Source of the DNA: Pomacea canaliculata
Taxonomy: Eukaryota > Mollusca > Gastropoda > Architaenioglossa > Ampullariidae
Direction: 5' to 3'
NCBI RefSeq assembly: GCF_003073045.1
Contig: NC_037593.1
Location: forward strand, 17,598,725-17,662,724
DNA: 64,000 nt
In this document: in pieces, positions 49,993 through 59,600 of the stretch
How positions within the stretch are numbered: the stretch's first letter is position 1
Layout of the letters: every line of letters begins with the position of its first letter
Made by a program: the position numbers and the translations under genes
Notes under the pieces: model-generated
What the model saw: the letters and a program-made list of their open reading frames with translations, nothing else
The model's database searches: none
What the model was told of the DNA's origin: nothing

Positions 49993-52322
49993 ACTCTACC
50001 TCTTCAACTCATATGATGTCTTCGACTCCAAGTCCAACAATCAATCATCCACCGAATCCACCGAATCCACCGAAACCACAGAAACCAGAGACTGGTAGGT
50101 GGTGTTGTTTGTAAGACTATCACTACGTATCATCAGCTGGCTGATGACCAAACGGCCTCCACGCAAGCCTGCCCGTCATACCATTTGGTGGATGCATTGT
50201 TGTATTTTTAAAGACATATATAATTGGTAATTTAGGAGAAAAATCGCATAATTGAGCTAGAATAATCATTTCTGAACACAATTATCTCCCTTTCACGTGA
50301 AAGTTTGACCACGAACTAATCTCCCTGGACTGCTGGCAGAGGATTTTTTTTCCAGTTAACTGCTAAAACGAGAGATTAGACGACATAGCTTCCAGTTTAT
50401 TCGCATTTCAGATTAATTACTAAAATGAGGCATCAGACTACAAAGCTTCCGGTTTATTCACATTCTTTGTTACGGCTCGCCGAGACTAACAGCGGAGAAC
50501 TTCGCAAGAGGCTAAGTGTTGGTCTTGGCAGACAGACAGCAGTCCACCTACACACATAGATGGTTTAACGGGAATTTCCTGTAATTTCCCATACTGCCCT
50601 TCCTTTTCCTTTTGGAAACATGGCGCAAGCTACACTACTCGCGAGGTCTGTGACATGATCTTCGGAGTTTCGGACGAAGAAATGGAGTTGGAGATGACGA
50701 TGACGAAGACGAAGAAGAATGTATTGACTTACAGAACAGCTTAGCTTTAGAGGAAGGTGACGACGAAGTAATTGACGAGACTCGATTAGACGACAATCAT
50801 ATGGTTAAAGCAGACGGAGCAGATGAAGATGAAGATGAAATGAACAGCCATCCTGTGCTTATTGCCAAGTTCAGAGAGTACAGCCTCGGGTGGTAGGTCA
50901 TGTTGTTTATAAGTCTCACAATAATGTGTACAGTGTGCGCGCTCTTCAGACAAACATAACATTTCATGTTTCTCTACTGAGGCTTCTAACCCTGTTTGTG
51001 TGTTTGTGTGTGTGTTTACAAACATTGTGACTGTTGTAGAGACCAGTAACCCAACACATAACAGCTCAGTGACGGTGGCAGTCCTCATCTGTCTAGCTGT
51101 TCTGTTTGTGGTTGTTGCGGTTGTTGCCGTGTTTTTCTGGAGAAGGAAACGACAAGCTGATGATGTCAGGTTAGTGTCCTTCTCTGCTCATCCATGTCGA
51201 TGGTTGGATGGATGTTTACACTTGTGTGTCTGTCCGAATGTGTGTTTGTAAGTTGTGTTTAAAACATAGTTAACAAAACAGTTACTAACAGGGAACAAAG
51301 CAAAGGAATATTTCAAGACAATTCTGTTGCTGGATAATTTTTTTTATAAATTTGTCGACGATGACGACGACAACGATGATGATATGATGATGATGATGTC
51401 TGCAGGAAAGAGCACAACCCCATCTGCCTCTCTGCTGCGACCAACTTACATCGTAGGCAGGACTCGTTCCATGTTTATGACAAACTGTCTTATGTAAGTT
51501 ATGATCAGTTTTGACAACTTGTTGCGTACAGTTAAGACCTGGTCATTTATTTATTGTCTCGTCGTCTTATTTCTTAACTCATTATCATTTTTATCCATTG
51601 TCTCTTTGTTAGTCATTCTTGAGTTCATGGTGCTGGTTCACACAAGTTTATAACTCGCGTTCCAGGACAATAAAAGAGCCAACATCAACAATGCTTCGAC
51701 TGCAGCAGACAACGACAACAACGATGACTACACCTACATCGATGACCCCACGATAAACAAGGACGTTGTCAGGCTGCACCACGACAGGCCGGTGACGACC
51801 GATGGTGAGCACGCACTCACTGACCCCTCTGTCAGCGGACTGGAACCTGACCTCTCCACCACCTACACACTCGCCCGACCCATAGACAACGACATTCCTG
51901 GCCCTCAGCCTCCCGACTATTTTAGTCTGGAGGAGAGGGAAAAGAAAGTTTGTGGTGAGCCAGCCCAGTACTTTACTCTGGAGGAGAAAGGTGAGAAGAA
52001 TTCAGCCGCGGACACCGACACCCAGCAGTACTTCATTCTGGAGAAAAGACAGGAAGGAGAGGGTGGAGAGTCCGTCTCCAAGCACATGTCCTCCAGGTCT
52101 GAAGTCGACTACTTTGTGCTGGAGAAGGACGATGGTCAAGAACTCGACTGCGCAGACGTGACGAGTAGTGATACATCACGTGATTCGTCGGAAGAAGCCG
52201 AGTATTGCCGACTGGATCCGAACAGCTGTCTGGAGTCTGACTACACTCCGCTGACTCGCCCTCCACAGCCTCCTGATGCCAGAGGCGACAACCCCTACTG
52301 CCTGGCCTCGCATCCCGAGTAA
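49993..52322 (+). CDS. Receptor-like membrane protein, array copy 1 (3' part)
   Basis: A type I single-pass protein of unknown family. Exons seen: 49993-50094 (phase 1-1, Ser/Thr then Pro-rich stalk), 51040-51169, 51406-51493 and 51666-52322. The 51040 exon has a possible glycosylation site HNSS, then a transmembrane helix VAVLICLAVLFVVVAVVAVF and a basic stop-transfer WRRKRQ. The last exon encodes an acidic tail with about ten tyrosines: YIDDP, YTLA, DYFSLEE, QYFTLEE, QYFILEK, DYFVLEK, then YCRL and YTPL nine residues apart, and PYCL. The YCRL-x9-YTPL pair fits the ITAM pattern. Such tails usually bind SH2 proteins once phosphorylated, so a signalling receptor is inferred. A second stalk exon, present in copy 2, is broken here. 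No signal-peptide exon was found upstream, so the 5' part is missing or diverged. Confidence 0.75.
50327..50556 (+). repeat. Dispersed repeat, copy of 23.5 kb repeat
   Basis: Matches 23531-23703 but contains an internal near-duplication of about 60 bases: a TAACTGCTAAAACGAGA segment and a TAATTACTAAAATGAGG segment, each followed by GCTTCC-GTTTATTC. It lies in an intron of receptor copy 1. Confidence 0.8.
50570..50860 (+). mobile_element. Possible transposase N-terminal fragment
   Basis: A segment with LHYSREVCDMIFGVSDEEME followed, after a frame change, by a long acidic stretch (DDDDEDEEECIDLQNSL). This looks like the acidic N terminus of piggyBac-type transposases but lacks any catalytic block. 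It replaces the 5' part of a stalk exon of receptor copy 1; the exon's 3' end survives at about 50863-50894. The assignment is weak. Confidence 0.3.
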
Positions 52323-52372
52323 CCACAATGTCAATGGAACGAATACTCTTTTTGAGATCAGTATCAGACAAC

Positions 52373-52378
52373 AATAAA
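52373..52378 (+). terminator. Candidate poly(A) signal of receptor copy 1
   Basis: AATAAA 51 bases after the copy 1 stop codon. Further AATAAA signals at about 53772-53786 are conserved in the equivalent place after copy 2. Confidence 0.5.
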
Positions 52379-53851
52379 CATTGATATGATCATTGGGTAT
52401 ATTGATGGTCAGCCTCACATTTCCTTCTCACTAGAAAACTTGACATTTAAGTTTGAAATTTTCCTACTGGAGCTACAAAGCAAAGTGGCTGAGGGGACAT
52501 CTCTCTCTCTCTCTCTCTCTCTTTCTTTTTTCTTCTCTCTCTCTCTGTATATATATCTCCGTTATTTTGTGACGTTGCTGTCCGTCGTTGGTCTGAGATT
52601 CTTGCTTGGATCCCTATCATCGTCCTCAATATTATTCCTTGCCTTCGGCTTTCCACTCTCCTATTACTTTATTCTCTAGTAACAATGTTTCCTTAACCTA
52701 AAGTCGCCGGTCGTGTGTTTTTACATGTGAAAACAGTGTGATGTTCTCTCTCTACAGGATGACAATGAACCAGCTTTCTCATCTACGGTCTCGACTCTTC
52801 TGGGTGTTTGTTAGTTTACTGTGACAGATAAAGTGATGGACTGTCCGATATAAAGTTACAGAGTCGTAAAACTTTTTGGATCGTGGAGACAATGATTCAG
52901 ATTTTTTTTTCTTGATAGAACGATGTACAGGATCTTAGTGTCTTAGTGCTGTCATGTGTTGCTCTCTGTGTGTTTATGTTTATGCACAAGTCTGTGCAGG
53001 AGAGAGGGATAAGATGTTTGTGTACAAAGCATACAGGTTCACAAGGTTGCCAGCTACATGTCATATATATATGTGTGTGTGTAACACAAAATGTTTTTAG
53101 ACATTAAATTACGGGGTTTTTTATTTCCCTTGTGTTCTTCTGTGATGCACCACTTTGTCTTATCTTGTAACTAGCATTTGTTTAGTAACTGAGACCACCC
53201 TTTATATCATCAGTAATGTTTGTCATTTGTCTCCGACTTCCCTGCTCCCTTATTCATCATTTTACGCCATGTCTCAAGCCTCATGATCAAACAACGACAA
53301 TAGTTGTATTCAGTGCTATGGTGTTAGAGACCTCACTTTTCTCGGGGCCAGCTTTTACTTGAGGGCGGTCCATCTCTCCTCCTCGCTGTCACACCCTCCC
53401 CAACTCTCTAAACAGTCAGGTACCCATTCCCACCACCTGGTCGAATGGCGAAAGTTTGCTGCCCTAATCGGGCATTGAACCAGCGCGCTATCAGTTGGAA
53501 CGCCAGCGCTCGGCTCTCTGCTTGTCACAGCAGCGGTGAGGAAGTAAAGAGACCTTGTGAGTAACAAGACACGAGGATGTTGACACCAGATCTTTTCTTG
53601 ATGCCTAGGATAATGCGAGAGATGGGTGGGTGAGGAAAGAGAGGAAAAGTGAGACGGATACGGTCGAATATTCTACGTCACAGAAAAGACGATTGTGTAT
53701 ATTTAACAAGCTACATTTTTTACTTTCTGAATTTTTTAAAGCGTATTTCATATCCCACAAGAGATGTCGAGAATAAATACTGAATAAAGTTTAGCACCAG
53801 AAGGGATTTTTCTGTTGTGTGTGTCTGAGTTAGAGTGTGTGGAGGGAAATT

Positions 53852-54032
53852 GGTGTTTCACGCCGAGCCAGCGACTACGACTACAGCATGTTCAGACTAC
53901 AGTGTGAAGACTGTAAACAGATGTCACATGCAGAGAAAGAACAGCATGCCTGAAAACAAGAGCTGAACCCAGGACAGTCAACCCTCACTGTATTGGTGAC
54001 AGGTGATAACCGTTGTACCACCAGACCGCCCG
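53852..54032 (-). mobile_element. tRNA-derived SINE (copy C)
   Basis: The most complete copy. Read on the minus strand: CTGGTGGTACAACGGTTATC (box A region), the CACCAATACAGTGAGGG block, GGGTTCAGCTC (box B), a body of about 80 bases, then the tail GTAGTCGCTGGCTCGGCGTG. It predates the segmental duplication because copy D lies at the same place after receptor copy 2. Confidence 0.75.
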
Positions 54033-54178
54033 GTTGGGAGAGAGAAAGAGTAACGAGTGCATTGTGGCGTGTCCGTCGCAGGTTCATATCTCACATCCAT
54101 CTCAGTTAATTTTCTCTGGATCTAGCACCTCTTGAAAGAACTTCACAGAGAGACCCTAAGCTGCTGACACAGTGTTTA

Positions 54179-54195
54179 CCACCACCACCACCACC

Positions 54196-54227
<32 letters not shown>

Positions 54228-54228
54228 C
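54179..54228. repeat. (CCA)n(CAA)n microsatellite
   Basis: About ten CCA units followed by CAA units. A shorter, more broken version lies at the equivalent place in the next duplicate (62447-62483). Confidence 0.9.
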
Positions 54229-54787
54229 ACAGCAATATGATTCCTAGAGCACTGGCTAGTGTAATAGTTTCACAGGGAGGTGAAGTGATGTTAGCATCTC
54301 GCACTTCTTCCACCTCCCAGCATTGAGACACACTTCTTTGAGGAACATCCGTCGGCGCATCCACACCCCACCCCAACTTTACCACGTGATCTCGTCGTGG
54401 CGGCCCCGTGAGGTCCAGTTTGCAGTAAAACACAGAAAGGTTTCGTTAAAACACTTCCCTGTTGGAGCTAAAATAGTTTTATGTTTCACTCTCTGTCCGC
54501 AATGTCGAGACACTGAGTCAAAAAGAGTAAAGAAGGATGTCAATGTGTTTTCTCACCTGACACAACCTTTCAGCTGACGTTAGAGAGCCGTTGAGACGCA
54601 CGTTGCCCAGTCATCTGCAGGAAGTAGTTCACTCCAGTGTGGCGCCATCTTGTGAGGACGTAGCTCCAGGAGTTTACTGACTACAGAGTCAGACGGTGTG
54701 TCAGGGAGTACGAGAGGCAACATTTTGTGAGTATTCATCTTTATACATGTCTGTCGTCTGTCAACATCACGGTAGTTGTTGGCTGTT

Positions 54788-54820
54788 TGAGTTTTACGCC
54801 GTGTCAGCAAGTAAGGTCAA
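54788..54820 (-). repeat. SINE tail fragment
   Basis: TTTTACGCCGTGTCAGCAAG on the plus strand is a variant of the SINE tail in reverse. It lies in the first intron of receptor copy 2 and is repeated before copy 3 (63067-63100). Confidence 0.5.
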
Positions 54821-54947
54821 TGGTTCATGGGTCACAACCTATGGTGCCAGTCTCTCCCATAATGGTGAGGTCAGAATGTCGTTACCGAGACCTAATGCTG
54901 ATGTATTTTATTTTCAGTGTTAACTCACTGTTGACGGTTGTTCCGAG

Positions 54948-56666
54948 ATGGACCTGACAGGGATCCTAACCCTCCTCCTCCAGCTTATCTCAGACTATGT
55001 TGTTTCAAATAAGAGTAAGTACACGGATGCTGTGGACAAGAACACATACTAGAGCTGATCACACACACGTCACCACATCTTCACTTGTACACCTTCCCCC
55101 TTCTATGTAGCAATACATTAATACATATATTACTGATTTTCTGCTTATCAAGACTGTCCCATGTCATATTTTTCTTAGTATGCTTTCTCTATCCTACTTT
55201 CTATATCGGAATCTCCTAAAACATGCAGAACACCACCCACCCACACACCAACAGTCATTCGTGTTACCACGTCAGGGTGCACACCTTCAAATAAAAACCT
55301 CACATAAAAAATAAATGTAGATATCTTCTATATACACTTCAGAATTCAACTTATACAGATGGAGAATTTTTAAAGTAAAAGATATTAAAATTTTTCGTCA
55401 ACAACAGTCATACATTTCTGGAAAATACTATTACGACCTTGTATTAAAGTGATTCTAAAGGCAAAATAAAACTGCTTAGAATCGCGTAAAGAGTAGGATA
55501 AATTTGAATTTCGTCTATTTATATGTGTGTTCATGTGGAAATCGTTGAAGGTTTTTAGTAGAATGTTGTGTTTAATAAGAACAATTACACGGGACAATTT
55601 TTTTGCTTCGACTCAATCTCGTTCTCCGTCACGTGACCCTATGACGTGTGGCTTCCATAGTGAGAACCATGCCTCGAGAACGTGCTGCACCCGATTGCCA
55701 CGAAAAGATGGGAAAAGATTCAAAATTTTCTTTTTATCAGTTTCCTCAAGACAAGGCGATACGAAACGAGTGGGTCATACCCATAGAAAGGCTCGATCCC
55801 AGTATGAAAAAGCTTTGGGAGCCCAAAGAGTGAGACGTATTATGCTCAAAGCCATCTTGATTGTAGATTAGTTTGGATATCACTAATCCGAAATCCAGCC
55901 GAAATAGTGCTAATAAGCCTCCATAGCCTTTGCTGACTGTGTACGGGACCTAGGGCTGTTTATTGATGCAGAGCTCTCCATGTGCAACCATGTTAGTTCT
56001 GTTGTGGCAAAGTCCTACTACTTTTTGAGGACTTTAGGTAGACTACGGCCCATGCTGACTCAAGCTGCTGCCAACTCACTTGCTGTGGCTACCATCACAT
56101 CACGATTGGACTATTGTAACAGTGCATTGTGGGGTATACCTGCTATTCAGCTGGATCAAATCCAAAGAGTTCAAAACACATCAACAGGATTGTCACGCGT
56201 GCAAAGTCGTCCACTGAGCACATCACCCCTATCCTACAGAGCCTTCACTGGCTCCCAGTGAACTAGCGCATTGATCACAAAGTAATTTCCATTGCTCAGT
56301 CCTGCATGTCTAAAACTGCTCCTGACTATTTGCAGGAGATAATTCCTCCTTATCAGCCGTCGCGTACCCTGCGCTCAGGCTCCCAGTCACGCTTCTGTCT
56401 CCCTGCAGTGGAAGACACCAACAAGAAGCGCACTGGAGCCAGGGCCTTCAAAAACGCGGCACCTAAGCTGTGGAATGCTCTGCCATCGTCACTCTCCACC
56501 ATCACCTCACCAACCACGTTTCGCAAAAAACTGAAAACCCATCTGTTTATTTAAGACAGACTTAAACAACCTAGCAACACTTCTGTCTTTACTTTTACTT
56601 TTCTGGTGTTTTATATATTTGTTCACTGTATCTTTTTCCTTTTTTTTTCTTATTTTTATTTTTTTG

Positions 56667-56697
<31 letters not shown>

Positions 56698-59600
56698 GCT
56701 GCGCAGTGATCATTCTTCTGAATGGATACCTGCGCATTTCAAATAGACATCATCATCATCATCATCATCATCTTCATCATCATCGTGCTCTGTAATTGTA
56801 ACTAAATATATTTTTGAAACGTTTGACCGTCGCCACAGCCTTATCACAAGCCTTGAGTATCCCTTTAATACACCGTGGTATTATTTACCCATCTTTATAT
56901 TTTCTAGAAGTATTTTACAATCTCGTACTGTCAAAACAGTAACTGCACAGTTACCACAGCTATTCGTGATGTGACATGTTTTAGATACCCGGGGCCAAAA
57001 TCTACATATCGGGGACAATAGAAAAGAACATGAGCTTCATCCTCTTTATAATTTATATAGAAAGGACATTTATTTGTGTTCTCTATCTTCTGTACAAGAC
57101 GAGTTTTGTGCGTGTTTATCTCACTCACTCCTAGACGGAAGAGTATTAAACATCCTTCATGTGAACGAAAGTGGCAACAGTGCGAGAAGGGGAAGTCCCC
57201 CTCTCCACACCCCACGCACCTCCAAAAGGAAATAAGTCTCTCCACCCCTCCCCAAGAAAGAAGACCCCACGAAGAACTGCGTAACAAGTAAAAAGGAAAA
57301 AAACATGCGACCACTTTTCCTCAGTTTGATGTTAGGAAACAAATTTTTCTTTGAATGCTTGTTGAAATACCTGTAAATATTTTGTATATCCTTGTTTTTA
57401 TTGTTTAATAAACAAATATGAAAAAAACATCTATGAAGACTTGCTGAAGAATCGCTTGCTACAGGACACGGTTCTCAGACATTTTTGTTAATCGGAGCCA
57501 GATTTTGATAGTTCTCATATAGCAGCTGACTATCAAAGGGGAATGTCCATGTTCCCCACATGTCATATCTAATGGTGTTAATCTAATCCCAGCTTCTGGC
57601 TGGAGTTAGTGTGACGGTAAGGAGGTGGAGGGGAGCGGGGTGGCGTAGCCAGCCCTGTGTGTTGTCCCGCTGCCTTGTAAAAATCCTGGGCCACGTGAAT
57701 TTTGGGCACCACTTGAGTTTTGGACCTCACGTGCGAGGCATGAAGTGCTCACCCAGTGTGGAGTGCGACAGAAGGAGTATATATATATAGACGGGGGTTG
57801 AAAGCCAAAGGGGGGGGGGGGGGTTGGATTAACACAGACAGTGTGTAAAAGTGAAGAGGCTGTTTGGAAGTTGCTAGCTGGAGCGAGGTGTGACACCACT
57901 ATTGTCTGTCGTGGACTACCGAGGGGAGGCTCTGCACGGCCTTCAAGAAACGAGGGGACCGGAAACGCTGCACAGTCTCCAAGAAGCTCTGCGATTGTCT
58001 GCGGAGAGAAGACTCTACTACAGTGAGCGGGGAGTGAGGCGCCGCGCTCGAGACGGCAAGTTTTGACAGCCGGAGTCGGCGCGACGACGACGACGACGAC
58101 GACGACACCAGCACGACGGGAGCAGCGCAACTAGAAGGAACTCCCCCATCATCCCAAACAGCCAGAAAGGTCGTCACAACGACTGGAGCGCCGGGAGGAA
58201 AGGCCTGTCTTCAGCAACTCTACTGCTGTGTGCGGGGAGCGATGAGGACGGAAACCGGCGTGAGAAAGTTCAGGAGAGACCTGAGTAGAGCAGAGCAGGT
58301 GCCAAGGACTGGGCACCATCGTTACCTACGTGGAGGGAACAGTAAAACTTTCCTACTCCTTAGAAGAACTATCAGGGTAAGAGCAAATGTTTGAACTGTT
58401 TAAGAAGACTGAGACACTTGGTGAAGCGAACTGATAGAGTGGGACATCAGTAGTCAGTAGCGGTGCTGTGCACCCTGAGTATTGTAGGTGCTAGCGTGAG
58501 TTGATGTGCAACCTTGGTCTTAGTATTGGATTATAAAAGTGCTCTACAAAACTTATCATTACGAATGCCTTGAAATTGACATGTTGTCATAGATACTGTG
58601 GATATAAGTTTGCAGTTGTGTAAACTGCTGAAGACCAGCCTGCGTGCGGTCTTAGTATCTGCGGTTAATAATATTTGGTGTATGCTGTTGTAACGCTGAT
58701 ATCGTTGTGGACGAGGGGAAGTGTATGGTTTAAACTGATTTATTTGGAAAGTTTCATGTATTGCTATTTATTTTAATAGTTTTTGTGTATAATGCCACAA
58801 AACCAGGTAAACATGATTGAACATGACATGACTGAACATCTGGCAGATAATACAATGTTTATGGACACATTTTAAAGGATTTATAAATAGATGTATGTAC
58901 AACTACACACATCCATTGTTTTATTGTAAGATTGTATTTCCTCTGATGACTCTGCCTCTCCAGAACCTATGACCACTTTGAGCACTTCAAGTTCAGGACC
59001 AGATTCAGATCCAGAGAGTTCAACCTCCACTGGTAAGTCATGATGTTTTTAAAGGATGCAACAGTCTGGTTGTAAATGTAGTCTACCCCATCTCTGCCAT
59101 ATCTGGATAATCAAAAGCGTATTAACGAACTGATACTTCAGCTAACCAGACGTGTGTGCACATGTACGTGTGTCTGTGTGTATTTATCCGTGTGGATCTG
59201 TGTGTCTGTGTTCGTGCCCGCGTGGTCATAATTATCTCAATTAGTGACTATACCAACAGCATGTAATGACCAGTTTCCTCCCAAAACCATCATATCTCCC
59301 CCCCAACCATATCAACAACCCTCGTGAGTAGACATCGAAAATTGAATCGATGGACGACCAGAAGAGAAATCGATGACATAAGCAGTTAGTGTCAGATATT
59401 TCCAACAGACCCACGTGTTGTTGACACGACTACCGCCACCATCTCAATAAACAGAAGTGGCTGCTTGACTATACTCATTCAGAGAACTGATCTCACGATT
59501 ATGATTTTGTCTATAATTAATTCTTCATCAACTTTGTCATTTATTGTTTTGTTTTGAAGTTCGCATTGAATGTATAATGTAACATTTAAATAAATTTGTA

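Larger units (their letters stand above)
52379..54917. other. Spacer between receptor copies 1 and 2
   Basis: Holds a CT repeat (52501-52546), sequence 53375-53790 that reappears after copy 2, SINE copy C, a CCA/CAA microsatellite (54179-54228), and the presumed promoter and 5' UTR exon of copy 2. That exon ends at a GTGAGT donor (54727) conserved before copy 3. The block from about 53375 to the signal exon is duplicated at 61730-63378. Confidence 0.65.
55444..56868. mobile_element. Kolobok-like DNA transposon relic with TTAA duplications
   Basis: An insertion in intron 1 of receptor copy 2, absent from the equivalent place before 63905 in copy 3. It is bounded by TTAA (55444-55447 and 56865-56868). 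Its ends are inverted repeats: TTAAAGTGATTCTAAAGGC at the left against TTAAAGGGATACTCAAGGC from the right, 16 of 19 matching. TTAA duplications together with a THAP domain point to the Kolobok superfamily. Only a short THAP piece of the coding region survives, and a LINE has inserted inside. Confidence 0.65.

Noticed and set aside
51952-52374. Alternative frames across the receptor tail exon
   Set aside because: The frame with repeated YFxLE motifs is shared with copy 2 and joined in phase to the transmembrane exon; the others are shadows.
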